From the NCBI RefSeq assembly GCF_900108035.1, contig NZ_FNVS01000014.1, forward strand, positions 52,304-116,303: 64,000 nt of DNA. Direction: 5' to 3'. Of this stretch, positions 49,908-58,290 are shown piece by piece; position 1 is the first letter of the stretch; each line of letters opens with the position of its first letter. The position numbers were made by a program, and so were the translations under genes. This DNA comes from Parabacteroides chinchillae. Its GTDB lineage: Bacteria > Bacteroidota > Bacteroidia > Bacteroidales > Tannerellaceae. The notes beneath the pieces were generated by a model. That model saw only the letters and a list, made by a program, of their open reading frames with translations. It did no database searches and had not been told where the DNA came from.

Positions 49908-51755
49908 TTAGAAGCTTTGCATATCACACAGGCGCTTATAATAACCATCCAGTTCCAAAAGTTCTTCGTGTCGTCCACGTTCCACAATCTGTCCTTCATG
50001 CATCACACAAATTTCGTCTGCATTGCGTATTGTCGAGAGACGGTGGGCTATGACAATAGTAGTACGGTTTTTCATCAGTTTTTCCAAAGCATCCTGCACC
50101 AGACGTTCAGATTCAGTGTCTAAAGCTGAAGTAGCTTCATCCAGGATCAATATAGAAGGATTTTTCAATATGGCACGGGCAATACTGATACGCTGACGCT
50201 GGCCTCCCGACAATTTGCCTCCCCGGTCACCAATATTCGTATCATATCCATTCTCGCTTGCCATAATGAAATCGTGTGCATTGGCAATTCTGGCAGCCTC
50301 TTCCACCTGTGCCAGAGTGGCATTGGCAACACCAAAAGCAATATTATTGAAGAAAGTATCATTAAAAAGAATAGCTTCTTGATTTACATTTCCCATCAAA
50401 GCTCTCAAATCATATAATGTGGCTTCACGTATATCGACACCGTCAATCTCAATACCTCCTTTGTTTACATCATAAAAGCGAGGCAACAGATCTACCAATG
50501 TGCTTTTACCCGAACCGGACTGCCCAACTAAGGCAACCGTCTTTCCTTTCGCTATTGTCAGATCAATGCCTTTTAGTACCCATTCATTCTGGTATTTGAA
50601 CCAAACATCATTATAAGAAATACGCTCATTCAGTTTTATAGGTTTCGGATTTTCAGGATCATGGATATCTGTCTCAGCTTTGAGGATCTTATCCACGCGT
50701 TCCATAGAGGCCAATCCTTTTTGTATAGAATAAACAGATTTGCTCAAATCCTTGGCTGGGTTTATAATACTGTAAAATATAACCAGATAATAAATAAAGG
50801 TAGGCGCATCTATCGGACTATTGGCACTCAATATCAATGTACCTCCATACCATAAAACAATAGCAATTGTTACAGTACCCAAAAACTCACTCATCGGATG
50901 TGCCATTTGCTGGCGACGATATATTTTATTGGTAGTACGGCGAAAGATATCATTGCTTTTCTCGAAACGTTCCTGAATTTTCTTTTCAGCATTAAAAGCC
51001 TTTATGATACGAAGTCCGCTCAATGTTTCCTCTATCTGGCTCATCAAAAATCCCCATTGCTGTTGGCCTTCCAACGACTTCCGTTTCAGCTTTTTACCTA
51101 CCAGCCCCATCACATAGCCGGCTAACGGAAGCAATATCAGTACAAATAAAGTAAGCTGCCAGCTAATCATAACCATACCGACAAGGTATATCAGAATCAG
51201 GATCGGATTCTTAAACAACATATCAAGCGAACTCATTATAGAGGCCTCTATCTCGTTTACATCACCTGACACACGGGAGATAATATCCCCCTTGCGTTCT
51301 TCCGAAAAGAAACCTAAAGGCAATTGGGTAATTTTCCGGTTTATCTGGTTACGTATATCACGAACTACCCCCGTACGAATGGGAATCATGGTATAGAACG
51401 CCAGACACATTGTTGCCACTTTGAAGAAAGTCATCAAAATTAGAAAAAGCCCGAGGATAACCAACGCAAATGACCCTCCATGCACTTCTATAATATCAGA
51501 AACAAACCAAAAGAAATTATTCTTCAATATTTCCGGCATTGCTTTCCACGATTCCAGAGACGCTGGATTAAATGTCCATTCCATGTATGCATAGGTATCT
51601 TTGTTGATCTTAAAAAGAATCTGCAAGATCGGAATAATCAGAGCAAAAGAAAACAAATTCAAAATAGCAGATAAGAAGTTGAACAGGATATTCATTACCA
51701 TAAACTTCTTGTAAGGAGGCACAAAACGCCTTAATACGCGCAGAAAATCTCTCAT
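49908..51755 (-). CDS. MsbA-like ABC exporter (fused membrane and ATPase domains)
   Basis: 615 aa. Six-helix exporter domain (about residues 20-330), then the ATPase domain: GQSGSGKSTLVDLL (Walker A), LSGGQRQRISIARAIL (signature), ILILDEATSALD (Walker B) and IVIAHRLSTI (H-loop). The MsbA/LptA-flippase subgroup is most likely; the substrate could be lipid A or another lipid. Start at 51755; a frame to 51785 lacks a good start. Confidence 0.9.
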   Translation of the reverse strand: MRDFLRVLRRFVPPYKKFMVMNILFNFLSAILNLFSFALIIPILQILFKINKDTYAYMEWTFNPASLESWKAMPEILKNNFFWFVSDIIEVHGGSFALVILGLFLILMTFFKVATMCLAFYTMIPIRTGVVRDIRNQINRKITQLPLGFFSEERKGDIISRVSGDVNEIEASIMSSLDMLFKNPILILIYLVGMVMISWQLTLFVLILLPLAGYVMGLVGKKLKRKSLEGQQQWGFLMSQIEETLSGLRIIKAFNAEKKIQERFEKSNDIFRRTTNKIYRRQQMAHPMSEFLGTVTIAIVLWYGGTLILSANSPIDAPTFIYYLVIFYSIINPAKDLSKSVYSIQKGLASMERVDKILKAETDIHDPENPKPIKLNERISYNDVWFKYQNEWVLKGIDLTIAKGKTVALVGQSGSGKSTLVDLLPRFYDVNKGGIEIDGVDIREATLYDLRALMGNVNQEAILFNDTFFNNIAFGVANATLAQVEEAARIANAHDFIMASENGYDTNIGDRGGKLSGGQRQRISIARAILKNPSILILDEATSALDTESERLVQDALEKLMKNRTTIVIAHRLSTIRNADEICVMHEGQIVERGRHEELLELDGYYKRLCDMQSF

Positions 51756-51827
51756 AAAATTTAAACTGGATAATTGAGGGCGCAAGTTACGTATTTTAAG
51801 GGATAAAAATATCAGAAAAAAAGAAGA

Positions 51828-51855
51828 TTTGTATGCAGTATTTAATCTACATTTG
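51828..51855 (+). promoter_or_regulatory. Promoter of the lipoprotein-radical SAM operon
   Basis: TTTG (51828-51831) and TACATTTG (51848-51855) with a 16-base spacer, shorter than the usual 19. The expected start lies about 35 bases before the first lipoprotein ATG, which has a good AAAGGAG ribosome binding site. Confidence 0.55.
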
Positions 51856-51895
51856 TATTTATCATTATATACTAATTATAATGAAAGGAGAAATC

Positions 51896-52354
51896 ATGAA
51901 AAATTTCCAACACACATGGCTGATAAAAATCGGTAATTTGCTAGCTTTGTTGTTAACATTAATGGGAATTAACTCTTGTAACAACAACGTAGTAGAATAT
52001 GGAGCACCCTATGCTCACTTCCAAATAAAAGGAAAAGTCATGGACAGTAATAGTAAACCGGTATCAGGAATAAGAGTCGATTGCACAATCAACTATCCCT
52101 ACGGAGAAGGAAGTTACACTGATACATTAGCCACAGAATTAACTAACGAATCGGGAAAATTTGACACAAATTTCAGTTATGAATCCATCTCCGGCCTTAC
52201 TGTAATTGCTACCGATACAGATGGCATAAACAATGGTTCTTTTGAGAAAGATTCCGTAGATATGAAAATAACAAATGATGACTACAAAGGCAGTAAGGGC
52301 TGGTTTGAAGGCACTGTTACAAAAGACATCACGATTACAATGAAAGAGAAATAG
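51896..52354 (+). CDS. Putative lipoprotein of an rSAM/lipoprotein system (short)
   Basis: 152 aa. The lipobox is GINSC (Cys28). The mature chain opens with EYGAPYAHFQIKGKVMD, then a carboxypeptidase-regulatory-like fold (KPVSGIRVDC, ESGKFDTNFSY), and closes with GWFEGTVTKDITITMK. The EYGxPYAHF segment recurs in the next gene, so the two are paralogues. It matches my memory of the Bacteroidetes lipoprotein family that accompanies a SPASM radical SAM enzyme. I chose 51896 because it begins the signal; upstream codons to 51833 cross the promoter. Confidence 0.88.
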   Translation: MKNFQHTWLIKIGNLLALLLTLMGINSCNNNVVEYGAPYAHFQIKGKVMDSNSKPVSGIRVDCTINYPYGEGSYTDTLATELTNESGKFDTNFSYESISGLTVIATDTDGINNGSFEKDSVDMKITNDDYKGSKGWFEGTVTKDITITMKEK

Positions 52355-52375
52355 ACATCTTAAAAACACAACAAC

Positions 52376-53209
52376 ATGAAAAATCTATCCTATATCATAT
52401 TAAAGACGTTCAATAGCATATTAATCGGACTCCTTACCATACTCGGATTCTCTTGCTCTAATGAGGATGATCAGAATATTATAATTTGCGAATACGGAAG
52501 CCCTTATGCTCATTTCTACATCAAAGGAAAAGTAACAGATGAACAAAATAATCCTGTATCTAACGCCCAGATTTTGGTAAAATCTCCTGATACAAACCAT
52601 GAATGGCTACAGTGTGATACTCTTTATACAAACCAACAAGGTGCGTTTGAACTGAAAAAAAGTGATTTTCCGGTCAGCAAATACCGTTTTATCACTTCTG
52701 CTGAAGAAGGCAAAGAACGCCTTCTTGCTAATGATACAACACTGGTATCATTCAGCCGCGAAGATTTCAAAGACGGAGAACGCTGGTTTGAAGGGAATGT
52801 CGAGAAAGATATAAAAATAACACTGAAAAAATATGTTGACACACATACTTCACCGTATACTTTATATACAGTTTATGGCAGAGTAACAGACAAGAACGGA
52901 TACCCATTAGCAGGTATATTGATTACAAGCTTGCCGTCATACACATTCAATAATCCGGATGATCCGTATTCATACCCTGCCATAACCGACTACAACGGTA
53001 ATTATAGTCTCACATACGACAAAGCAACTGCTACAGAACATACGATCTATGCATCTTTATATATGGGTTGGTGGAATAGGGAAGCCCATTACGGCGATTC
53101 GGTTACCATCAATTTTGCAGATATTCCATTATCGGGAGGCAAAGATTTACTGATAGGGAAAGGAAAAAAAGAACTTAATTTTGTACTTAGAGACAAAGCT
53201 TATAAATAA
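52376..53209 (+). CDS. Putative lipoprotein of an rSAM/lipoprotein system (long, two domains)
   Basis: 277 aa with lipobox GFSC (Cys27). The first domain repeats the layout of its neighbour: EYGSPYAHFYIKGKVTD, NNPVSNAQILV and WFEGNVEKDIKITL. A second domain of the same regulatory type begins YTVYGRVTDKNGYPLAGI. No enzymatic residues are visible. It lies 21 bases after the first lipoprotein and 7 bases before the radical SAM gene. Confidence 0.88.
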   Translation: MKNLSYIILKTFNSILIGLLTILGFSCSNEDDQNIIICEYGSPYAHFYIKGKVTDEQNNPVSNAQILVKSPDTNHEWLQCDTLYTNQQGAFELKKSDFPVSKYRFITSAEEGKERLLANDTTLVSFSREDFKDGERWFEGNVEKDIKITLKKYVDTHTSPYTLYTVYGRVTDKNGYPLAGILITSLPSYTFNNPDDPYSYPAITDYNGNYSLTYDKATATEHTIYASLYMGWWNREAHYGDSVTINFADIPLSGGKDLLIGKGKKELNFVLRDKAYK

Positions 53210-53216
53210 TAATAAA

Positions 53217-54287
53217 ATGGATAAACGTCCCGGATTTCGAAAACGTATAGCACTGGAATTATTCAGAAGTTTAAAGCGGAACCGAGCAAAACTACACGAA
53301 TTGCGTACACTTTTTTGGGAGTGTACGCTTCGTTGTAATGTAGCTTGCCGGCACTGCGGAAGTGATTGCCATGTATCAGCAAAACAAGCAGATATGCCGG
53401 TAAAAGATTTTTTAAAAGTAATAGACGACATCACCCCTTATGTAGAACCAAACAAAGTACTGGTTATCTTTACCGGAGGAGAAGCACTCGTTCGCAAAGA
53501 TATAGAAGAATGCGGACTGGAACTATACCGGCGTGGATACCCCTGGGGAATTGTTTCCAACGGACTGCTACTTACCCGTAAACGGTTGGATTCGTTACTG
53601 GCTTCCGGCCTCCACTCTATTACAATCAGCCTGGACGGTTTTGAGGAAGCTCACAATTGGCTGCGCCAACATCCGAAAAGTTTTGAAAACGCGCTGAATG
53701 CCATATGTATGTTAGCCGAAGAAAAAGATATTGTCTGGGACGTAGTGACCTGCGTGAACCAGCACAATTTTAAAGACCTGAAATTATTTAAAGACTTCTT
53801 AGTTGAAATCGGTGTGAAAAATTGGCGTATATTTACAGTCTTTCCTGTAGGAAGAGCAGCCAACATACCGGAATTGCAGTTAAGCAACGAACAATTTTCA
53901 TGGGTACTTAACTTTATCCGCTACTGTCGCCAGGAAGGAAAGATACATACAAGCTACGGATGCGAAGGTTTCTTAGGAAACTATGAAGCCGAAGTACGGG
54001 ATCATTTATTCCAATGTTCGGCAGGTATCAACACCGCATCTGTATTAGCCGACGGTTCCATATCAGGATGTCCGAGTATAAGAGCCAATTATCACCAGGG
54101 CAATATCTACAAAGATAAATTTATAGATGTATGGAATAACAAGTTCAAGCCTTACAGAGACCGTAAATGGGCAAAGCAAGGCGAATGCGCAGACTGCAAT
54201 ATGTTTCGTTATTGCGAAGGAAACGGAATGCATCTGCATGATGACGACGGAAAGCTATTAGTTTGTCACTATAAAAGAATAATATAA
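53217..54287 (+). CDS. Radical SAM/SPASM enzyme of an rSAM/lipoprotein system
   Basis: 356 aa. The cluster motif CNVACRHC (C40, C44, C47) binds the SAM iron-sulfur centre; FTGGEAL is the next family motif. The C-terminal SPASM part is Cys-rich: YGCEG, FQCSAG, GCPSIR, then C324, C327, C333 and C350. SPASM enzymes modify peptides or proteins. The adjacent lipoproteins are the obvious candidates, but no modified residue can be predicted. Start at 53217 (MDKRPGF); the frame back to 53181 overlaps the lipoprotein. Confidence 0.92.
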   Translation: MDKRPGFRKRIALELFRSLKRNRAKLHELRTLFWECTLRCNVACRHCGSDCHVSAKQADMPVKDFLKVIDDITPYVEPNKVLVIFTGGEALVRKDIEECGLELYRRGYPWGIVSNGLLLTRKRLDSLLASGLHSITISLDGFEEAHNWLRQHPKSFENALNAICMLAEEKDIVWDVVTCVNQHNFKDLKLFKDFLVEIGVKNWRIFTVFPVGRAANIPELQLSNEQFSWVLNFIRYCRQEGKIHTSYGCEGFLGNYEAEVRDHLFQCSAGINTASVLADGSISGCPSIRANYHQGNIYKDKFIDVWNNKFKPYRDRKWAKQGECADCNMFRYCEGNGMHLHDDDGKLLVCHYKRII

Positions 54288-54304
54288 ATTTAAACATTCC
54301 GCAC

Positions 54305-56077
54305 ATGAAAAACTTAATGATCCTTTGTGCCATGCTGACGCTCAGCAGTTCCATAGCGGCGCAAAACAACCAGTTTCCTACTACTACCGATTTCACGGAG
54401 TTAACTGACACAAAGCCTCATGACAACGAAGCTGTTTGGAATAAACTACCGGCTACTCTCCAATTTAGCTGGGGGAATACAAACGTTCGTTATCCCAAAT
54501 TAAGCATCCCTGATGTAACAAAAAGCATCCGTTGGCAAACAGATGCATGGAAAGGTGAAAGAATAAATGCGCAAGCTGTTCTGTGGACAAAAACAAACAT
54601 TGAAGACGTAACAGTAAACGTCAGCGATCTGAAAAACGGTTCAACTGTAATTCCTTCATCAGCCATCACTACAAATTTTGTACGTTATGTAATGACTGAT
54701 GAATTGAATAAAGACCGTAAAGGAGCTTGCGGCGGACGTGCTAACAAAGCAGAATGGGACTCGTCCATTGTTGCGGATATGTTGGACATAATAAAAGTAC
54801 GTGATATAAAAGCCCGCACTACACAGCCTGTCTGGGTCAATATCTGGGTGCCTCAGGATGCAAAAGCAGGCAAATACAAAGGAACCCTTACTGTTTCCGG
54901 AAAAGATATTGCTCCCGTAAATCTGCAGATTGAAGTTAACGTATTAAACCGCACTCTGCCTGCCCCTAAAGACTGGGCCTTTCATCTCGACCTGTGGCAA
55001 AACCCTTATGCGGTAGCCCGTTTCTATAATGTACCGTTGTGGAGCAAAGAGCATTTCGATGCTATGCGTCCGGTAATGAAGATGCTGGCTGATGCAGGAC
55101 AAAAAATCATCACCACCTCTATCATGCACAAGCCATGGGCAGGACAAACCGAAGACCATTTTGACAGCATGGTTTTCCGTATGAAAAACCTGGACGGCAG
55201 CTGGACATTCGATTATACAATATTCGACAAATGGGTGGAATATATGATGAACGAAATCGGTATCGACCAGCAGATCAACTGCTATACAATGATCCCGTGG
55301 GCACTTAAATTCGACTATTTCGATCAGGCAACCAACCGTATTCAATTTGTAGAGGCCAAACCTGGCGAGGCCGATTATGAAGATTACTGGGGCAGTTTCC
55401 TGAAAGACTTCTCACGCCACCTACGCCAGAAAGGCTGGTTTGATAAAACAACTATCGCTATGGACGAACGTGGGCTGGAAGCTATGCAGGAAGCTATCAA
55501 AGTTATTCGTAACGCAGACCCCGAATTCAAAATATCTTTAGCCGGCAACTATCATAAAGAAATAGAACCGGAACTGTATGATTACTGCCTCGGTTATGGA
55601 AACAATTTCCCCGCCGATATAAAAGCAACCCGCGAAAAAGCAGGAAAAATCAGTACAGTTTATACCTGTTGTGCCGAACCGTTCCCTAACACCTTTACGT
55701 TTTCGGCACCAGCCGAAGCAACCTGGATTGGCTGGCACGCTATGGCAGGCAATTATGACGGTTACCTTCGCTGGGCTTATAACAGCTGGACAGCCGATCC
55801 GTTACGCGATTCACGCTTCCGTACTTGGGCTGCCGGAGATTGCTACATTGTTTATCCCGAACGTAGCAGCATTCGTATGGAACATCTTATCGAAGGCATT
55901 CAGGATTACGAAAAGATCCGTATTTTACGCGAAGAGCTAGCCACTAAAAATAATAAAAGCAAACTGGACAAACTCAACAAACTGGTTTCACAGTTTACTC
56001 CGGAAGGTCTTGCCGAAACACAGAAAGACCCCACAGCAATGGTTGAAGAAGCCCGAAAGGTTCTGAATTCATTCTGA
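54305..56077 (+). CDS. GH123-like glycoside hydrolase (former DUF4091)
   Basis: 590 aa with a signal peptide ending SSIAAQ. An N-terminal beta-sandwich (residues 25-215) precedes a TIM-barrel domain of the DUF4091/GH123 type. The pair D387-E388 in IAMDERGLEAM fits the Asp-Glu pair used by GH123 beta-N-acetylgalactosaminidases. The substrate is not proven; a GalNAc-containing glycan is plausible. The 17-base gap to the radical SAM gene and the terminator downstream place it in the same operon. Confidence 0.85.
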   Translation: MKNLMILCAMLTLSSSIAAQNNQFPTTTDFTELTDTKPHDNEAVWNKLPATLQFSWGNTNVRYPKLSIPDVTKSIRWQTDAWKGERINAQAVLWTKTNIEDVTVNVSDLKNGSTVIPSSAITTNFVRYVMTDELNKDRKGACGGRANKAEWDSSIVADMLDIIKVRDIKARTTQPVWVNIWVPQDAKAGKYKGTLTVSGKDIAPVNLQIEVNVLNRTLPAPKDWAFHLDLWQNPYAVARFYNVPLWSKEHFDAMRPVMKMLADAGQKIITTSIMHKPWAGQTEDHFDSMVFRMKNLDGSWTFDYTIFDKWVEYMMNEIGIDQQINCYTMIPWALKFDYFDQATNRIQFVEAKPGEADYEDYWGSFLKDFSRHLRQKGWFDKTTIAMDERGLEAMQEAIKVIRNADPEFKISLAGNYHKEIEPELYDYCLGYGNNFPADIKATREKAGKISTVYTCCAEPFPNTFTFSAPAEATWIGWHAMAGNYDGYLRWAYNSWTADPLRDSRFRTWAAGDCYIVYPERSSIRMEHLIEGIQDYEKIRILREELATKNNKSKLDKLNKLVSQFTPEGLAETQKDPTAMVEEARKVLNSF

Positions 56078-56100
56078 TAAAAAACGAACAGAGACAGAAA

Positions 56101-56150
56101 AACGCAGATAATTTATCTACAGCAAAGACTGTTTAAATTATCTGCGTTTT
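56101..56150. terminator. Bidirectional terminator after the rSAM operon
   Basis: A perfect 15-bp stem (56101-56115 with 56134-56148) followed by a T6 run on the plus strand. The end of the minus-strand small gene lies within it. Confidence 0.88.
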
Positions 56151-56395
56151 TTGTGCCTGTCAATCTGCATCAGGCAATGAGTATCGTTCATAAAGCAGAT
56201 ATTCCACGTATTTTTCGTCTTGTTACGAATCGTTTTCGTTTCCATCAGCGAATGGATCGCTCTGTACTGCCCTGAATGGAGTTTCAAATTATGTGCAAAC
56301 TGTTCGAGCGCAATCCCGACTTTCATTTTTATCTCCTGAAAGTCCTTATAGGCGGCAGCCCACAGTTCTTCGTCGGTCATGTATGGGGTGATCAT
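56138..56395 (-). CDS. Small protein of unknown function
   Basis: 85 aa, no signal peptide or membrane segment. The N-terminus TPYMTDEELWAAAYKDFQEI is helical and acidic; the middle has TKTIRNKTKNTWNICFMND; the tail is basic. Its coding pattern looks genuine, but no family is recognised. Its stop falls in the loop and stem of the rSAM-operon terminator. Confidence 0.55.
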   Translation of the reverse strand: MITPYMTDEELWAAAYKDFQEIKMKVGIALEQFAHNLKLHSGQYRAIHSLMETKTIRNKTKNTWNICFMNDTHCLMQIDRHKKRR

Positions 56396-56501
56396 GGTGT
56401 ATTAGTTTAATATTAACAGGATAAATGTACGAATATAAATTAGAACAACTTACTTCCAGAATATTTTAAAGTAAAATCCGGGAAAGTTATTATGAATTGC
56501 C

Positions 56502-56509
56502 TATCTTTG
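56502..56509 (+). promoter_or_regulatory. -7 promoter element of the GNAT module
   Basis: TATCTTTG, 32 bases before the ATG at 56542. No clear -33. Confidence 0.5.
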
Positions 56510-56541
56510 TGACAAATTCATTCATTATTTAATAATAAAAG

Positions 56542-56739
56542 ATGATACGAACCATTCCAAATCCAGAAACTAGCCGCGAAGATGTCATCCGTTTTCGTGA
56601 AATGATGCGTAAATGCGTCAAAGGAGAATTTACGGCCGCCGAAAAAACCCAAATCCAAAATCGTAAACAAGAAATGAAACGTGTTGAAAAAATTATACGA
56701 CGTAATAATGGCGGAAAGAACCCAATTCTCGGATATTGA
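56542..56739 (+). CDS. Small charged helical protein preceding a GNAT acetyltransferase
   Basis: 65 aa, highly charged, with helices at SREDVIRFREMMRKCVKGEF and AAEKTQIQNRKQEMKRVEKI. It overlaps the acetyltransferase gene by 32 bases, so the pair is translationally linked. The small-basic-then-GNAT layout recalls acetylating toxin-antitoxin pairs, but this protein lacks an evident ribbon-helix-helix motif, so an antitoxin role is only a guess. Confidence 0.7.
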   Translation: MIRTIPNPETSREDVIRFREMMRKCVKGEFTAAEKTQIQNRKQEMKRVEKIIRRNNGGKNPILGY

Positions 56740-57283
56740 TTTTACCATAAGCTTATTAACTGACTACGACGATTTATCCTCGTTTTCCTGTGGTTGCGAA
56801 GAACTCGACTTATTCTTTCATAAAGAAGTAAATTTATGTGTTAAATATAAATATGTTTCCACTTACTCTGTAAAAAATAAGAAAAATGATATACTGGCTT
56901 TATTCACATTGGCGCATGATTCGGTCGTTTTTCAATCCTCAGAAGATAAAGATGATTTCATTGAAGAATCGTGTGGCTTAATCAATAAAGAATATATTGA
57001 AACATTTGTAGGACAGTCTGCTTTTCCGGCAATCAATATCGGACATCTGACAGTAAGAAGCGATATACAGGGGAAAGGGATCGGAACTTTTGTCCTTAAT
57101 TTCGTGATCGGCACGTTTATTGAATACAAAATGTCAGGCTGCCAATTTATTACTGTCGATTCGCTGAATAATCCGGCTACCAACAAGTTTTACTGCAAAA
57201 ATGGATTTATGAATCAGACAAATAACGACTACTTTCATTCAACAAGAAGAATGTATTTACCTTTGAGGATTTATCAGGAATAG
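56708..57283 (+). CDS. GNAT-family N-acetyltransferase
   Basis: 191 aa from ATG 56708. The acetyl-CoA site is VRSDIQGKGIGTFVL (Q/RxxGxG/A type), with a later NNPATNKFYCKNGF motif typical of GNAT C-termini. The F-CGCEELDLFF segment near the start is like TacT/AtaT-type tRNA-acetylating toxins. Substrate is unknown. A longer frame to 56681 has a weaker start. Confidence 0.82.
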   Translation: MAERTQFSDIDFTISLLTDYDDLSSFSCGCEELDLFFHKEVNLCVKYKYVSTYSVKNKKNDILALFTLAHDSVVFQSSEDKDDFIEESCGLINKEYIETFVGQSAFPAINIGHLTVRSDIQGKGIGTFVLNFVIGTFIEYKMSGCQFITVDSLNNPATNKFYCKNGFMNQTNNDYFHSTRRMYLPLRIYQE

Positions 57284-57318
57284 TTTTAGCCATTCTTGAT
57301 AAATCATTGGAGTTATAT

Positions 57319-57402
57319 TTATGCAGAGCATTTGATGATCCCTCTTTTAGCTTCAAAAGATTTCAAAAGTCTATACAAAAATATCTCGTATTCATATTTC
57401 AT
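57319..57402 (-). CDS. 27-codon ORF with a strong ribosome binding site
   Basis: An ideal AGGAGG lies 6 bases before the ATG at 57402. The peptide begins MKYEYEIFLYRLLKSFEAKR. It overlaps the end of the decayed gene at 57392, as in a translationally coupled operon. It may be a true micropeptide or the start of a truncated third gene in a decayed cluster. Confidence 0.4.
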   Translation of the reverse strand: MKYEYEIFLYRLLKSFEAKRGIIKCSA

Positions 57403-57778
57403 TTGTCACCTCCTTCAAAATAGACCAATTACAATAGACCATATTAACTCCATAAAAAGACTTATTATTAAAATCAAATTCTACTTGATCCAATCGTATA
57501 GTATTTATATTATCATCATATAAAGTCATTTTAGCTCCATCATGATAAGTATTTTTACATATCCATAATCAAATGATATTCCTCCCCAAATAGGGGACTT
57601 TAACTCTATTTTAGTCCCATATCAATATATTCAAATCCTTGTTTATTAATTGCGGAAATAACATCTTCTCTACTCGATCCATACTTGCATCCCCAAATTG
57701 TATTCTGAAGTTGTTAAGAATATGCAGAACAAGTAAACAACAATAAGAATAATAAGAAATATATTTTTTTATAAACAT
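57392..57778 (-). pseudogene. Decayed gene for a small secreted protein
   Basis: From ATG 57778 a signal-like peptide IYFLLFLLLFTCSAYS is read. It is followed in frame by a TAA where CAA would continue (QLQNTIWGCKYGSSREDVI). The frame then stops at GLK-TAG near 57608; a shift of one base at an A run restores IELKSPIWGGISFDYGYV. Another shift is needed for the end (KMTLYDDNINTIRLDQVEF, stop at 57392). One nonsense and at least two frameshifts make this a clear pseudogene. Family unknown. Confidence 0.75.
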
Positions 57779-58128
57779 TTACTTTTTTCTTTTAGGGACA
57801 TAAACTTTTTACTGTTTGTATAATATTGCCCACCTTTAGGGCCCGTATGTATCGTCTTCCCTTGACCATAGTTATATGCATCCTTTGAATAATCTTTAGC
57901 TCTTTCCCCATATTTCTTTGTGTAAGGGTTTACATTGGATTGAGTAGAATAATTATCATAGTTTGTCTTATTCGAGCGCATTTTATAATGCCCTTGAACA
58001 TAAGTTCCATCTTTCTTCACATATCCTCTTTGATATCGAACAGAAGAATTTACAGATTGAGCATTAATATTCAAACATAACCCAATAGACATAATTAAAA
58101 CGATAGTAAATTCACGTATATATTTCAT
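57769..58128 (-). pseudogene. Small secreted protein gene with a frameshift at its 3' end
   Basis: As read, 119 aa with a signal peptide (IVLIMSIGLCLNINAQS). A Bacteroidales pattern follows: GYVKKDGTYVQGHYKMRSN, then NVNPYTKKYG and the basic-adaptor-like IHTGPKGGQYYTNSK. After this the frame reads KFMSLKEKSKCL. Adding one base to the A5 run (T5 at 57806-57810) gives KVYVPKRKK and a stop at 57779. That restores the usual YVPK ending and places the stop directly before the next ATG (TAAATG). Start 58128; the upstream TTG at 58134 is not used. Confidence 0.65.
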
Positions 58129-58130
58129 AT

Positions 58131-58235
58131 TCAATATGTAATACCTTTAAATGTTGGATTTTCTTCCAATCTTTGGATATTTTGTGCACAAATACTTGTC
58201 GTGCACAGAAAAAGCAGGAATAAAGTAGTTTTCAT
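58131..58235 (-). pseudogene. Truncated signal-peptide gene fragment
   Basis: 34 codons: a clear signal peptide (TTLFLLFLCTTSICAQN), then RLEENPTFKGIT and a TGA stop. The NPTFKGIT segment looks like the start of a longer exported protein that has been cut short. It directly precedes the frameshifted 119-codon gene and probably belonged to the same cluster. Confidence 0.45.
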
Positions 58236-58290
58236 ATCGTAAAAAATCTTTACCTCCCTGTCCCCGCCGTTCGGCGTTAACAAATGAAGA

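Noticed and set aside
57296..57523. 75-codon plus-strand reading frame after the GNAT gene
   Set aside because: Rich in Ile, Tyr and Lys as expected from AT-rich DNA, and it is antisense to the better supported decayed gene.
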